From NCBI RefSeq assembly GCF_003149535.1, contig NZ_QGDB01000006.1:122481-186480 (forward strand): a stretch of 64,000 bases of DNA, written 5' to 3'. Shown in pieces: positions 48,001 to 58,711 of this stretch; position 1 is the stretch's first letter; each line of letters begins with the position of its first letter. The notes beneath the pieces are model-generated. The model did not search any database and was not told the origin of the DNA. It worked only from the letters and a program-made list of their open reading frames with translations. The translations under genes and the position numbers were made by a program. The stretch is from Falsochrobactrum shanghaiense (lineage in GTDB: Bacteria; Pseudomonadota; Alphaproteobacteria; Rhizobiales; Rhizobiaceae).

Positions 48001-48975
48001 ATGACTGGTTTCTGGCTGAAGGGCTGCATGGCCATGATAATCGGGCTGGGGCTGTTCGCATTTGCAGATACCTCGCTTGCGCAGGAAGCAACCAGCCCCG
48101 CGACGACCAGCCCGGCAATCGTCAGTCCGCCCGTACAGGAGCCTGTTTCGCCGTCGACACCTGCGGAGCCTGCGCCTGCCGCTCCTTCATTGGCCCAGCC
48201 AGTACAGCCGCCGGAACCGGCTTTGCAGCCCGAAACTTCCGATGCAGCGCCAAACGCACTGATCCTGCCGCATGACCTTTCGCCATGGGGCATGTTCATG
48301 GCTGCGGACTGGGTGGTCAAGGCCGTCATGATCGGCCTTGCTCTGGCCTCGCTTCTGACCTGGACGATATGGATCGCAAAATCACTGGAACTTGCCGGTG
48401 CGCGCCGCCGCGTGGCCAAGGCACTCAAGACCATCGGTCATTCGGCGACATTGTCCGATGCGGTGCGGGTTCTGGACAATGAAAAAGGCCCTGCCGCCAT
48501 TCTGGTGCGTGCTGCGGAAGATGAGGTCCGCCTTTCGTCCGCTGCCTTGCCGCGCGCTGGTGGAGAGGGGATCAAGGAACGCGTGACTTCGCGTCTGGTG
48601 CGTATCGAGGCCAAGGCCGTGCGGCGCTTGTCGAAAGGAACCGGCATTCTGGCAACCATCGGTTCGACGGCGCCCTTCGTCGGTCTTTTCGGGACGGTAT
48701 GGGGGATCATGAACTCCTTTATCGGCATCAGCCAGGCGCAGACCACCAATCTGGCCGTCGTTGCCCCGGGTATCGCGGAAGCATTGCTGGCAACGGCAAT
48801 CGGGCTGGTGGCGGCCATTCCTGCCGTGGTTATTTACAACGTGTTCGCCCGTTCGATTTCCGGCTATCGCCAGCTTCTCGGCGATGCTTCGGCAGGGGTC
48901 GAGCGGCTGGTTAGCCGTGAGCTCGATTTCAGGGCGGCGGATGTGCGTGAAAACACATTGCATGCGGCGGAGTAA
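48001..48975 (+). CDS. exbB: TonB-system proton channel ExbB
   Basis: From the ATG at 48001 this is 324 residues. The signal sequence ends near TSLA, followed by a Pro/Ala-rich periplasmic stretch (about 35-90). Three membrane helices carry the ExbB core (GILATIGSTAPFVGLFGTVWGIMNSF and VVAPGIAEALLATAIGLVAAIPAVVIYN). The long N-terminal extension is typical of alphaproteobacterial ExbB. The IRO-like repeat 85 bases upstream suggests iron control. ATGs at 47950 and further upstream are possible starts. Confidence 0.92.
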   Translation: MTGFWLKGCMAMIIGLGLFAFADTSLAQEATSPATTSPAIVSPPVQEPVSPSTPAEPAPAAPSLAQPVQPPEPALQPETSDAAPNALILPHDLSPWGMFMAADWVVKAVMIGLALASLLTWTIWIAKSLELAGARRRVAKALKTIGHSATLSDAVRVLDNEKGPAAILVRAAEDEVRLSSAALPRAGGEGIKERVTSRLVRIEAKAVRRLSKGTGILATIGSTAPFVGLFGTVWGIMNSFIGISQAQTTNLAVVAPGIAEALLATAIGLVAAIPAVVIYNVFARSISGYRQLLGDASAGVERLVSRELDFRAADVRENTLHAAE

Positions 48976-48980
48976 AGATC

Positions 48981-49457
48981 ATGGCTGGCAGAATTCGTGA
49001 AGGTGACGGTGACGATCTCGATCTGAATCATGAGATCAACGTGACGCCTTTCATCGACGTCATGCTGGTGCTTCTGATCATTTTCATGGTGGCTGCACCA
49101 TTGGCTACTGTGGATGTGAATGTGGACTTGCCTGCTTCGACGGCAGCACCGGCCCCGCGCCCCGACAAGCCGATCTATGTTACGCTCAAGGAGGACCTGA
49201 GCGTCAGCGTCGGCAATGATACGGTCGCGCGCGAAGGGCTTGGCGCAGCACTTGACGGACTGTCCGAGCGTAACAAGGAAGCACGTATTTTCCTGCGCGC
49301 CGATAAAACCGTCGGCTATGGCGAATTGATGCGTGTCATGAACCTGCTGCGTGAAGCGGGCTATCTGAAGATTGCGCTGGTTGGCCTTGAGACCGTCGGC
49401 GCGACCGTACCTGAGGATGCCACGACTACTCCCGAGGCGCAGGGAGCCGTGCAATGA
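48981..49457 (+). CDS. exbD: TonB-system protein ExbD
   Basis: This 158-residue protein has a cytoplasmic start and one membrane helix with the proton-carrying Asp in HEINVTPFIDVMLVLLIIFMV. The periplasmic domain contains IFLRADKTVGYGELM. It lies five bases after exbB and overlaps tonB by ATGA. Confidence 0.94.
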   Translation: MAGRIREGDGDDLDLNHEINVTPFIDVMLVLLIIFMVAAPLATVDVNVDLPASTAAPAPRPDKPIYVTLKEDLSVSVGNDTVAREGLGAALDGLSERNKEARIFLRADKTVGYGELMRVMNLLREAGYLKIALVGLETVGATVPEDATTTPEAQGAVQ

Positions 49458-50419
49458 ACAATCTTCCGCCCGATCATCCGCCAATAAAGATCGCGTCGCC
49501 GGATAGCCATCATTATCCGTTCTGGCGTGATGCCGGGCGCTGGATTTGCGCGGGTATCATTGTGCTGAGCGTGCATGCGGCGGGTGCTTATGGGTTGCAT
49601 CTGGTGCAGGAAGAGGATCAGCCCGATGGTGGCGAGGTCGCAGCCATGGTGGTGGAACTGGCGCTTGAGCCGATGGCTCCCATCGAAGAACAGGTTTCGG
49701 AGGTTGCGCAGGAAGAAGCAACGACCGAGCCGGAGGAGGTTCCAGAGGTGCAGGAGCCAGAACCGGCCACGGAACCAGAACCAGAACCCGAGCCCGTGCC
49801 TGAACCAGAACCTGTAGTGGAACCCGAACCCGTACAGGAGCCTGTCGAGGAGCCGGAAGAAGTTATTCCTGATGTCGTGGAAGTGCCTGTGCCCGATGTG
49901 GCGGTGCCGGTGCCTGCAACCAAGCCGGAAGTGAAGCCTGAAGAGCCGAAGGTCGAGACGGCAAAAGTCGAAAAGCCGAAACCGGAACAGAATAAGCCCG
50001 TCAAGCGCGTTCAGGAAAAGCCCAAGCCTGTCGCGAAAGCGAAACAGGTGCAGAAGGCAAGCGCGCCGCGCATCGATGCCGATGCCGGGGCGAAGGTGGT
50101 TGCCAATCGTCGGGGACAGAACTCTGCCGCTCCGGGGGTCAGTTCTGCCAAATGGACGTCCAAATTGCAGTCGCATATGGCGCGCAATGTCCGCTTCCTG
50201 CAACGCAGGTCGAGAAACGCCAAGGGTCTGGTGCGCGTGACCTTCGTTATCGACCCTTCGGGAAATGTGCTCTCTGCGCGTCTTGCCGGTTCGTCGGGCG
50301 ATGCAACGGTCGATCAGCTGGCGCTGGAGGCGGCACGCCGCGCTTCTCCGGTTCCCGCACCGCCTGCCGCCATAGCGCAGGCGCGTATGCCGATTACTCT
50401 GCCGCTGCTGTTCAAGTAG
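49454..50419 (+). CDS. tonB: TonB energy transducer
   Basis: This 321-residue protein has an N-terminal membrane anchor (about 32-50) and a long Glu/Pro then Lys/Pro region (about 75-200, [14 protein letters not shown] and PKPVAKAKQ). The C-terminal TonB domain is about 230-321 (VRVTFVIDPSGNVLSARLAGSSGD). It passes inner-membrane energy to iron-siderophore and heme receptors. Its ATG overlaps the exbD stop. The region repeats in units of two to four residues, so its length may vary. Confidence 0.93.
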   Translation: MNNLPPDHPPIKIASPDSHHYPFWRDAGRWICAGIIVLSVHAAGAYGLHLVQEEDQPDGGEVAAMVVELALEPMAPIEEQVSEVAQEEATTEPEEVPEVQEPEPATEPEPEPEPVPEPEPVVEPEPVQEPVEEPEEVIPDVVEVPVPDVAVPVPATKPEVKPEEPKVETAKVEKPKPEQNKPVKRVQEKPKPVAKAKQVQKASAPRIDADAGAKVVANRRGQNSAAPGVSSAKWTSKLQSHMARNVRFLQRRSRNAKGLVRVTFVIDPSGNVLSARLAGSSGDATVDQLALEAARRASPVPAPPAAIAQARMPITLPLLFK

Positions 50420-50456
50420 AATTTATCCAGTCAAACAACAAGACAGGCATCCGTAC

Positions 50457-52412
50457 TCATTCGGATGCCAGCGCAACGGCGGGCAGCAGGCGCGAAGCCT
50501 TGCGGGCGGGCAGAAAGCCGAAGATCAGGCCGGTTGCGAATGCACAGGCAAAGGCCAGAATCACCGGGCGAACGCTGAAGCCGACCGTCACTCCGGCTGC
50601 CGATAGCAAAGCCGCCGCACCCAGCCCCAACGCCACGCCTATGGCGCCGCCTATGGCGGAAACCGTCAGGGCTTCGGTAATGAATTGCAGCAGAATATCG
50701 CGCCTTCGGGCGCCCGTTGCCATACGAACGCCGATTTCGCGCGTGCGTTCCGTGACGCTGACGAGCATGATATTCATGACGCCGATACCGCCCACAAGAA
50801 GCGAAATGGCGGCAACAGAGCCCAGAAACAGCGTCATGGTATTGGACATGGCCGTTGCATCGTCGCGAATCGACGACATATTGGTAATCATCGTATCGCG
50901 CTGCTTGTGCCGTACATCCAGAAGTTCCTGAATCTGCTCCTGCGTGGTGTTGATCAGGTCGGAATCCCTGACCTGCACGGTGATGGTGCGGACATATTTC
51001 TGGCCAAACAGGCGGAGATTGCCGGTGGAAAGCGGGACGATGACAATATCATCCTGATCCGATCCGCCAAAGCCCGCGCCTTTCGATTCGAGCGTGCCGA
51101 TTACCTGAAACGGAATTTTCTGTATCAGGATATATTGACCGATCGGATTGCTGCCATCGGAAAACAGGGTCTTGACCACGGTTGTTCCAAGGACGGCGAC
51201 CGGCGCGTAGGTTTCCATATCATGCTGCGTGATGAAATTGCCGCTTGCCAGTTTCCAGGATTTGGCGCTCGAAAAAGCGGGGACTGTTCCATTGGCCTGG
51301 GTCTGGTAGTCGACATTTCCGCGCCGCAGCGTGACGCTGCCGCTTACTTCCGGAACGGCGGATTTCACGTTCGGTAATTGCAGAATGGCATCCGCATCTT
51401 CGGGCACCAGTGTTGCGACCGTGCCTGCACCGCGAAAGCCGGGCATAGAGGGGCGGATAAGCACCAGATCAGTGCCCATCGCGTTGATGCGGTCGAGAAT
51501 GGAATTCTGGGCCCCGGTGCCGATGGCCAGCATGGTGACGACCGAACTCACACCGATAATGATGCCCAGCAGTGTGAGGACCGTGCGGAAAATATTCGCG
51601 CGCAAGGCACGCATGGCCATTTTCACGGCTTCCGAAATATCGGCGATGCGCGCGGCATTCCCGTCCGAATTGGGTTCGAAGCGGTGCGAGGGAGCAGTTG
51701 CGGGCGCGCTTTCCTTGCGTGTGTCGGAAAGGATATGCCCATCGCGGATTTCGATCACCCGGTCGGCGCGCTCGGCCACTTCACGCGCATGCGTGATAAC
51801 GATGATCGTATGGCCCTGCTCATGCATGGAACGCAGCAGCGTCATCACATCCTCGCCGCTCTGGCTATCAAGCGCGCCAGTGGGTTCGTCGGCAAGGATG
51901 ATCTGCCCGCCATTCATAAGTGCGCGGGCGATCGATACACGTTGCTGCTGTCCGCCGGAAAGCTGATTGGGACGGTGATCGAGCCGATCGCCCAGTTTAA
52001 GTGAGGTGAGCAGGGAAGCTGCGCGCTCCTGCCGCTCGGATGCGGGCATGCCGGCATAAATGGCCGGGACTTCGACATTTTCCTGCGCGGTGGAGGTTGT
52101 GATCAGATTATAGCTCTGGAACACGAAACCAAAGGTGCGGCGGCGTAATGCGGCAAGCTCATCGGCATCGAGTGCGGAAATATCTGCGCCATCGAGCCGA
52201 TATTGTCCGTCTGTCGGACTGTCGAGACAGCCCAGAATATTCATCAGCGTCGATTTGCCTGAACCGGATGCGCCCATGATGGCGACAAATTCGCCCGCAT
52301 GAATATCCAGCGAAATTCCGTGCAGCACTTCAACGGCGAGATCGCCATTGAAGTAGGTCTTACGGATATTTTCCAATTGGATGAGGGGCGTATCGATCAC
52401 TGGTTTCCCCAT
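50457..52412 (-). CDS. macB: MacB-like ABC transporter (ATPase and permease)
   Basis: This 651-residue protein has an N-terminal ATPase (about 10-235; Walker [10 protein letters not shown], signature [10 protein letters not shown], Walker [13 protein letters not shown]). Four membrane helices follow with a large periplasmic MacB_PCD domain between the first and second (about 300-530). MacAB-TolC exports macrolides and other large substrates. Its ATG overlaps the macA stop by one base. The TolC partner is not in this window. Confidence 0.93.
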   Translation of the reverse strand: MGKPVIDTPLIQLENIRKTYFNGDLAVEVLHGISLDIHAGEFVAIMGASGSGKSTLMNILGCLDSPTDGQYRLDGADISALDADELAALRRRTFGFVFQSYNLITTSTAQENVEVPAIYAGMPASERQERAASLLTSLKLGDRLDHRPNQLSGGQQQRVSIARALMNGGQIILADEPTGALDSQSGEDVMTLLRSMHEQGHTIIVITHAREVAERADRVIEIRDGHILSDTRKESAPATAPSHRFEPNSDGNAARIADISEAVKMAMRALRANIFRTVLTLLGIIIGVSSVVTMLAIGTGAQNSILDRINAMGTDLVLIRPSMPGFRGAGTVATLVPEDADAILQLPNVKSAVPEVSGSVTLRRGNVDYQTQANGTVPAFSSAKSWKLASGNFITQHDMETYAPVAVLGTTVVKTLFSDGSNPIGQYILIQKIPFQVIGTLESKGAGFGGSDQDDIVIVPLSTGNLRLFGQKYVRTITVQVRDSDLINTTQEQIQELLDVRHKQRDTMITNMSSIRDDATAMSNTMTLFLGSVAAISLLVGGIGVMNIMLVSVTERTREIGVRMATGARRRDILLQFITEALTVSAIGGAIGVALGLGAAALLSAAGVTVGFSVRPVILAFACAFATGLIFGFLPARKASRLLPAVALASE

Positions 52413-53650
52413 CAGAACAGGCGCGGGCTGGTTCTGCGCATGCGGTTGCCGCCGCCAGTTGCGCCAGCCGTGTTCGATGCGCTGGTGACGACGACCTGAT
52501 CGCCTTCCTCAAGACCGCTTTTGACTTCGGCCTGTACGCGATTGCGCACGCCGATTTCCACGGGCCTTCTTGTGACCGCGCCATTCTTATCGACGACCTG
52601 CACGGTGGTCTGTTTTTTTCCATCGGCATTCCTGCTGTCGCTGAGCGCCGACACAGGGATGAGCAGGACGTCTTCCGCCTGATCGAGGATGAAATAGACC
52701 TGCGCGCTCATATTGATCATAAGCTCGCCAGTGGGATTGGGTACGTCGAACAATGCATAGTAAAGCACCACATTATTGGTGGTTTCCGGCGTCGGCTTGA
52801 TCTGGCGCAGCGTACCGGTAAAGCGCTTGTCGGGCTGGCCAAGAAGAGTGAAATAGGCGGGCATTCCGGGCTTCAGGTTGCTGATGTCGGCTTCCGATAC
52901 CTGCGCTTCCACCGTCATCATGGTCAGATCGGCCACGGTCACGACCGTAGGGGCCGTTTGCACGGAATTGAGCGTTTCACCCTCTTTGGCGCTCTGGTCG
53001 ACCACGGTGCCATCCATGGGGCTATTGATCTTTGTATAGCCAAGATCCACCCGATTGCTGGCAAGCTGGGCTTCCTGCTGGCGGACTTGGGCTGCGAGCG
53101 CCTTTACATCGGCACTGGCCATGGCCAGTTCCGCATCCGCCTGATCGGTGGTCGATTTTGAAGTGTTGCGGGTCGCAAGAAGCGAATGCTGGCGCGCGGC
53201 AGTGGTTTCCTTGAGCGTGAGCTGGGCCTTTTTGCTTAGAAGCTGCGCTTCGAGATTATCAAGCTGCGCGCTTGCTATTTCGATTTTCTTCTCGAAGGGG
53301 GAGGGGTCGATCTCGGCCAGAAGCTGACCCTGCCTGACCTGATCGCCAACCTCGACCAGCAGGCTCTTGAGCTGGCCGGAAACCTGCGCGCCGACATTGA
53401 CGCTGCGCAGGGCGCTCAACGTGCCGACGGCTGTGACGGTGTTTTCAATATTGCCATGCGTGACGGCTTCGGTGAGATAAGTGTTCTTTTCACCGCCCGC
53501 TTCACGCGCGCTGAGAAAATACCAGCCCGCACACAGAACGACCACCAGGGCCAGCGCCCAAAACCACCAGGAGCGCTGTTTGCGGCGCAAACGTTTCTGC
53601 GACGATACTGCCTGCTGTTCCGCCTTGGAAGAATCGGTAGATTTAAGCAC
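52412..53650 (-). CDS. macA: MacA-like membrane-fusion protein
   Basis: This 412-residue protein has one N-terminal membrane anchor (about 28-46). A long periplasmic hairpin and barrel-sandwich domains follow ([38 protein letters not shown]). It links MacB to an outer-membrane channel. It begins with GTG at 53650; GGTTAGAAG upstream is only a modest ribosome-binding site. It forms a two-gene unit with macB. The 278-base gap to dut shows only a 16-codon frame with a good ribosome-binding site. Confidence 0.92.
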   Translation of the reverse strand: MLKSTDSSKAEQQAVSSQKRLRRKQRSWWFWALALVVVLCAGWYFLSAREAGGEKNTYLTEAVTHGNIENTVTAVGTLSALRSVNVGAQVSGQLKSLLVEVGDQVRQGQLLAEIDPSPFEKKIEIASAQLDNLEAQLLSKKAQLTLKETTAARQHSLLATRNTSKSTTDQADAELAMASADVKALAAQVRQQEAQLASNRVDLGYTKINSPMDGTVVDQSAKEGETLNSVQTAPTVVTVADLTMMTVEAQVSEADISNLKPGMPAYFTLLGQPDKRFTGTLRQIKPTPETTNNVVLYYALFDVPNPTGELMINMSAQVYFILDQAEDVLLIPVSALSDSRNADGKKQTTVQVVDKNGAVTRRPVEIGVRNRVQAEVKSGLEEGDQVVVTSASNTAGATGGGNRMRRTSPRLF

Positions 53651-53798
53651 CTTCTAACCCTTAATCGTCAAAATTTGCGCGCAACCCTGCTCGTTGATGC
53701 GCCGCAATCGATCTGTGTAGAATCAGGACAACGGGTCGCCGGAACGCAATGTTTCGGGCTTTGCTCGGCCTGAATAATTGATCTTACAGGAGCTATTT

Positions 53799-53849
53799 AT
53801 GCGGCCCCACGATGGAATTCATCTTAATTATTTGTCATGGACCCGATAG
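53799..53849 (+). CDS. Possible 16-codon leader peptide
   Basis: AGGAG lies seven bases before an ATG at 53799, followed by 16 codons (MRPHDGIHLNYLSWTR) and a TAG. It sits alone between divergent macA and the end of dut. The start signal is good, but nothing downstream would make it an attenuator. Weak evidence. Confidence 0.2.
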   Translation: MRPHDGIHLNYLSWTR

Positions 53850-53928
53850 TCTTAGAAATTGGGCCTTAAATTATCGGTTATGAAAAATGGTCGGCCAGCG
53901 CCAATGGCGCCGGCGATAGCAGAAGTTA

Positions 53929-54402
53929 TCAGGCCGTTCCGGTTGAGCCGAAGCCACCCGCTCCGCGCGCGGTTTCACTGGCTGTCTCACGCTCTTCGAC
54001 CTGCGGCTGGATCACCGGAGCAAAGATTGCCTGCGCGATGCGCATTCCGCGCTCAATGCGGAAATCATCGTCACCCAAGTTTATCAGAAGGACCTTCACC
54101 TCGCCGCGATAATCGGAATCAATCGTTCCCGGTGTATTCAGGCAGGTTATGCCATGCTTGAAAGCAAGGCCGGAGCGAGGGCGGATCTGAACCTCATAGC
54201 CGTGGGGAATCTCGAAGATAAGGCCGGTCGGTACAAGCGTGCGACGGCCCGGCAACAGGACGATCTGCCGGTCTTCGGCTACCGCTGCCCGCAGGTCCAT
54301 GCCAGAGGAACCGCTGGTTTCATAGGCCGGAAGCTCAAGTCCATTGGCGTGTTCGAGGCGGATGATGCCAAGCGTTGGCGCGGAAGAGGATGCTGCGGTC
54401 AT
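53929..54402 (-). CDS. dut: dUTP diphosphatase (dUTPase)
   Basis: This 157-residue protein has all five dUTPase motifs: [33 protein letters not shown], a middle motif around [14 protein letters not shown], and the C-terminal GAGGFGSTG arm. It cuts dUTP to dUMP, keeping uracil out of DNA. The ATG at 54402 gives the usual length. An upstream frame to 54519 is not supported. Confidence 0.96.
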   Translation of the reverse strand: MTAASSSAPTLGIIRLEHANGLELPAYETSGSSGMDLRAAVAEDRQIVLLPGRRTLVPTGLIFEIPHGYEVQIRPRSGLAFKHGITCLNTPGTIDSDYRGEVKVLLINLGDDDFRIERGMRIAQAIFAPVIQPQVEERETASETARGAGGFGSTGTA

Positions 54403-54525
54403 GAGGGAGCCTTTCCTGCGTGCGTTCAAACTGGCGACGCTCATACGCGAAAATGTAATAAAGGGGTACTGCCTATTTGCTGTTTTGCATCGATAGCGGA
54501 TCTCCGGCGTGGCCGTCATGCATAT

Positions 54526-54993
54526 TTAACAGTTTTCCAGTGGCACAGCCGTGGTTTCCTTGATTTCCTCCATTACGAAAGACGCGGAGACATCGGACAG
54601 GGATATGCTGGCGATCAGGCGCTGGTACAGGCGATCATAAGCTTTTACATCCGAGACCCGGGCTTTGAGTACATAATCGAGATCGCCGGTCATGCGATAG
54701 ACGCCGACGATTTCAGGATGCCGCCGGATGGCGCTCCGAAAACGGGCGAGCCATTCGGGATCGTGACTGGATGTGCGCACCAGAATGAAAACCGACAGGC
54801 CGCAGCCAGCCAGTTCGGCATCGATCAGCGCGACCCGCCCCTTGATGATGCCTTCGTCTTCCATGCGCTTGACCCGCCGCCAGCAGGCATTGCGGGAGAG
54901 ATGAACGCGCTCTGACAGCGAATCGACTGACAATGTGCCGTCAATTTGCAGTTCGGCAAGGATTTTGCGGTCAATTTCGTCCATATTTGCCAT
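54526..54993 (-). CDS. Lrp/AsnC-family transcriptional regulator
   Basis: This 155-residue protein has an N-terminal helix-turn-helix (DEIDRKILAELQIDGTLSVDSLSERVHLSRNACWRRVKRM). The C-terminal RAM domain has GVYRMTGDLDYVLKARVSD. It resembles amino-acid-responsive Lrp regulators, often controlling a neighbouring transport or catabolic gene. The nearest divergent gene is the small DUF6356 gene, which may not be the target. An ATG three codons in is an alternative start. Confidence 0.9.
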   Translation of the reverse strand: MANMDEIDRKILAELQIDGTLSVDSLSERVHLSRNACWRRVKRMEDEGIIKGRVALIDAELAGCGLSVFILVRTSSHDPEWLARFRSAIRRHPEIVGVYRMTGDLDYVLKARVSDVKAYDRLYQRLIASISLSDVSASFVMEEIKETTAVPLENC

Positions 54994-55176
54994 GATAATG
55001 GGATGTTTGTCTCAAGTTGGCGCCAAAATCAAGTCTGATTTGAGATAAGGTTCGGGATCGAATTGCTAGAATGATTTTTCAGGGCAGGTTTCGATCTGAT
55101 TGGGTCAGATCGCTGCTTCGGGTTTTTGTTTAAACGCCTGTTCCGGCGGTCGAACAGAGTTGCATTCGAGGAGGAT

Positions 55177-55395
55177 ATGATGACGACACGCATCGTGCGG
55201 TTGTTTACGGCGCATCCGCAATCAGTCGATGAAAGCTATTTTCAGCATATGATGTTTGCTGCGCGCTTTTCGGCGAAATTATTCGCGGCGGCATTTGCCG
55301 CGCTCATTCATGCGGTTCTGCCGTTTTTGTTCGAGAAGACGGCAAGCTCCATCATTCGCGAACTTTATGAGCGCACGCACAATCGCGGGCGCTGA
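55177..55395 (+). CDS. DUF6356-type small protein
   Basis: The ATG at 55177 has GAGGAGGAT directly upstream and gives 72 residues. The start (MMTTRIVRLFTAHPQSVDESYFQHMMFAARFS) matches a pattern seen in a conserved Rhizobiales family of unknown function. An amphipathic or membrane helix follows (KLFAAAFAALIHAVLPFLF), then a charged tail. It is divergent from the Lrp-type gene. Confidence 0.75.
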   Translation: MMTTRIVRLFTAHPQSVDESYFQHMMFAARFSAKLFAAAFAALIHAVLPFLFEKTASSIIRELYERTHNRGR

Positions 55396-55460
55396 GTGGT
55401 TCTATTTTTGATGAAATTGAAAGCGGCGGGAAATCCCGCCGCTTTCATATTATGCCAAAA

Positions 55461-57632
55461 CTATCCCTGAGCTTTCAGTTCCAGCCTGCGGCGATGCAGG
55501 ATCGGCTCGGTATAGCCGTTGGGCTGCTCGCGGCCCTTGAACACCAGATCGCAGGCGGCCTGAAAGGCGATGGATTTTTCGAAATCCGCAGCCATCGGAC
55601 GATAGAGCGGATCATCTTCGTTCTGCCTGTCCACCACGGCGGCCATGCGCTTCATGGTCTCCATGACCTGATCATGCGAAACGATGCCGTGATAGAGCCA
55701 GTTGGCAATATGCTGGGCTGAAATACGCAGCGTCGCACGGTCTTCCATCAGGCCGATATTGTTGATGTCGAGCACTTTGGAGCAGCCGACACCCTGATCG
55801 ATCCAGCGCACGACATAGCCCAGAATGCCCTGGGCATTATTGTCGATTTCCTGCTGGATGTCTTCCGGCGTCCAGTTGGGACGGCTTGCGACCGGCACTG
55901 ACAAAATATCATCGAGGCTGGCGCGCGGGCGACTTTTGAGCTTCTTCTGCTGGGCTGCGACATCCACCTTGTGATAATGCGTGGCGTGCAATGTGGCGGC
56001 GGTGGGGGAGGGCACCCATGCCGTATTGGCGCCTGCCTTTGGATGAGCGATCTTTTGCTCCAGCATTGCAACCATCAGGTCGGGCATGGCCCACATGCCC
56101 TTGCCGATCTGCGCGTGGCCCGACAGGCCGCATTCGAGGCCGATGTCGACGTTCCATTGTTCATAAGCGCCGATCCATGCCGCCTGCTTCATGTCGCCCT
56201 TGCGAATCATCGGACCTGCTTCCATCGCCGTATGGATTTCGTCGCCGGTACGGTCGAGGAAGCCGGTATTGATGAAAACGACGCGTTCCTTTGCGGCGCG
56301 GATCGCTTCCTTGAGATTGACGGTCGTGCGGCGCTCTTCGTCCATAATGCCCATTTTGAGCGTATTGGGGGCAAGACCGAGCAATTCCTCCGTACGGGTG
56401 AAGAGTTCGTTGGCGAAGGCAACTTCTTCCGGGCCGTGCATCTTCGGCTTGACGATATAGACCGAGCCTTCGCGCGAGTTCAGACGGCGGCCATCGGGGC
56501 CGATGTCGTGCATGGCGATCAGGCTGGTGAAGGCTGCATCCATGATGCCTTCCGGCACTTCATTGCCTTGGGCATCGAGAATGGCGGGGTTGGTCATCAG
56601 GTGGCCGACATTGCGCACCAGCATCAGCGAGCGGCCCTTGAGCGTGAGCGCCGAGCCATCCGCAGCCTTATAGCTGCGGTCGCCATTGAGGCGGCGGGTC
56701 ATCGGCTTGCCATTCTTCTCGAATGTTTCCTCAAGATCGCCTTTCATCAGGCCAAGCCAGTTGCGATAGGCTGCAACCTTGTCTTGCGCATCGACGGCGG
56801 CAATCGAATCCTCGCAATCCTGAATCGTGCTGATTGCCGATTCGAGAATCATATCGGCGATATGCGCCGGATCATTCGTGCCGATGGGGTGATTGGCGTT
56901 AATGACAATATCGACATGCATATTGTTTTTGGCGAGCAGTATATTGGTGGGCGCTGCGGCGTCGCCATTATAGCCCTTGAACTGCGCTGCATCCTCAAGG
57001 CTTGTGGTCGTATCGTCGGCCAGCCTGATTTCAAGCTTGGCGTCCCTGACCAGAAGTCCGGTGACATCCGCCCATTTGCCGGAAGCAAGCGGTGCGCTTT
57101 CGTCGAGGAAATTCTTTGCCCAGGCGATGACCTTCTCGCCGCGCCGGGGATTGTAGCCCCGGCTTGTTTCCGCGCCGTCATCCTCGGAAATCGCATCGGT
57201 GCCATACAGTGCATCATAGAGCGAACCCCAGCGCGCATTGGCGGCGTTTAGCGCATAACGGGCATTCATGACCGGAACGACGAGCTGTGGCCCTGCAATA
57301 TGGGTTATTTCGGGATCGACATTTGCGGTGGAGACGGTGAGCGCGCCGCCTTCCGGCAGAAGATAGCCGATCTCTCTTAGAAATTGCTGATAGTCGGCCT
57401 GATTGTCGCCGCGCTCGCGATTTTCCTTGTACCATGCGTCGATTTTCGCCTGCATCTCATCGCGCTTGGCAAGCAGTGCGCGGTTTTTGGGCGCAAGATC
57501 ACGTATTATGGCGGCGAAGCCCTTCCAGAAGTGGTCCGGTTCGACACCCGTGCCGGGGGCTGCTTCGCGTGCAAGAAAATCCACGAGTTCGGGCGCGACG
57601 CGCAAGCCTTCGATGTCGATATATTTGCTCAT
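55461..57632 (-). CDS. glcB: Malate synthase G
   Basis: This 723-residue enzyme has a G-form-specific insertion, the acetyl-CoA region ([12 protein letters not shown]) and the catalytic region ([27 protein letters not shown]). The Mg-binding and Asp segments are intact, and the C-terminal plug domain is present. It condenses glyoxylate and acetyl-CoA to malate, the last step of the glyoxylate bypass. GAAGGAGG precedes the ATG at 57632. The family is certain. Confidence 0.96.
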   Translation of the reverse strand: MSKYIDIEGLRVAPELVDFLAREAAPGTGVEPDHFWKGFAAIIRDLAPKNRALLAKRDEMQAKIDAWYKENRERGDNQADYQQFLREIGYLLPEGGALTVSTANVDPEITHIAGPQLVVPVMNARYALNAANARWGSLYDALYGTDAISEDDGAETSRGYNPRRGEKVIAWAKNFLDESAPLASGKWADVTGLLVRDAKLEIRLADDTTTSLEDAAQFKGYNGDAAAPTNILLAKNNMHVDIVINANHPIGTNDPAHIADMILESAISTIQDCEDSIAAVDAQDKVAAYRNWLGLMKGDLEETFEKNGKPMTRRLNGDRSYKAADGSALTLKGRSLMLVRNVGHLMTNPAILDAQGNEVPEGIMDAAFTSLIAMHDIGPDGRRLNSREGSVYIVKPKMHGPEEVAFANELFTRTEELLGLAPNTLKMGIMDEERRTTVNLKEAIRAAKERVVFINTGFLDRTGDEIHTAMEAGPMIRKGDMKQAAWIGAYEQWNVDIGLECGLSGHAQIGKGMWAMPDLMVAMLEQKIAHPKAGANTAWVPSPTAATLHATHYHKVDVAAQQKKLKSRPRASLDDILSVPVASRPNWTPEDIQQEIDNNAQGILGYVVRWIDQGVGCSKVLDINNIGLMEDRATLRISAQHIANWLYHGIVSHDQVMETMKRMAAVVDRQNEDDPLYRPMAADFEKSIAFQAACDLVFKGREQPNGYTEPILHRRRLELKAQG

Positions 57633-57768
57633 GGATTTGCCTCCTTCAGAGAAACAGAATTTCGACCAGCTCAAGGCTGGTTGCTCCTTTTCTTTTGAAG
57701 CGCTTTGCAAGGGCCTCGTCAATCAATGTGCAGGCACATCATTTATGACGCCAGGGCGAAAATGGCCC

Positions 57769-58647
57769 TTAAAGCTTCAACCGGGCGTAAATGTCGTCCG
57801 GTGTCCAGCCCTGTTCGCGCAGCCCTTCAAGGGATGTGTCCCTGCGGCTTTTGGAAAGTTTGAACCCGTCTCCCGCAAGCACCAGATCATGGTGATGATA
57901 GAGCGGTTCAGGAAGATCGAGCAGCCGCTGCAACAGCCTGTGTACCGAGGTTGCATGAAACAGATCGCGCCCGCGCACGATATGGGTCACACCCTGCAAA
58001 GCGTCATCCACCACCACCGAAAGATGATAGCTCGTCGGCGTATCCTTGCGCGCGATCACGACATCGCCCCAGTCTGCGGGGTTGGCTGCGACGCGTCCCG
58101 TCTCGCCCTGCGGACCCGCGCCGCTTTCATTCCAGAACAAAGGCTCTCCCGTTGCGGCAAGGGCTTTTTCCATATCGAGCCGCCATGCATAGGGCGCGCC
58201 GGTCGCCATGAACTCAAGCTGCTGCTGCTCGGTAAGATTGCGCTCGTTTGGCGGGTAAAGCGGCGCGCCGTCGGGATCGGTCGGCCAGGGTGTGCCCTTG
58301 GCATGGGCGTCGTTGATCAGGGAATGCACCTGCGCACGGCTTAAAAATGCGGGATAGACCAAGCCCTCGTCCGCCAGCCGCGTCAGCGCGTTGCGATATT
58401 CGGCAAAGTGCTCGGACTGGCGACGCACCGGTTCTTCCCATGACAGGCCGAGCCAGTGCAGATCGTCATAGATTGCCTGTTCGAGTTCGGGCGTGCAGCG
58501 TGCGGTATCGATGTCTTCCATGCGCAGCAGAAAGCGCCCGCTGGCTTCTGCCGCCATTCTTGCATTGAGCAGAGCAGAATAGGCATGGCCCAGATGCAGG
58601 CGGCCATTGGGGCTGGGAGCAAAACGAAAGACGGGCTTGGTCATCAT
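57769..58647 (-). CDS. gluQ: Glutamyl-Q tRNA(Asp) synthetase GluQ
   Basis: This 292-residue protein lacks an anticodon-binding domain, as expected for GluQ. It has the HIGH-like PSPNGRLHLGHAYSAL, the glutamate pocket, and the KMSKS-like FKLSKSRRD. It glutamylates queuosine in tRNA-Asp. The E. coli-type zinc cysteines are absent from the region YPAFLSRAQVHSLINDAHAK, as in a zinc-free subtype. Tandem ATGs at 58647 and 58644 are both possible starts. Confidence 0.93.
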   Translation of the reverse strand: MMTKPVFRFAPSPNGRLHLGHAYSALLNARMAAEASGRFLLRMEDIDTARCTPELEQAIYDDLHWLGLSWEEPVRRQSEHFAEYRNALTRLADEGLVYPAFLSRAQVHSLINDAHAKGTPWPTDPDGAPLYPPNERNLTEQQQLEFMATGAPYAWRLDMEKALAATGEPLFWNESGAGPQGETGRVAANPADWGDVVIARKDTPTSYHLSVVVDDALQGVTHIVRGRDLFHATSVHRLLQRLLDLPEPLYHHHDLVLAGDGFKLSKSRRDTSLEGLREQGWTPDDIYARLKL

Positions 58648-58711
58648 AACGCCGGTTGATTGTTGTCTCATTCCATTGATAGGGTCTTCCATCGCGGAAT
58701 TAAAGGGCTGC

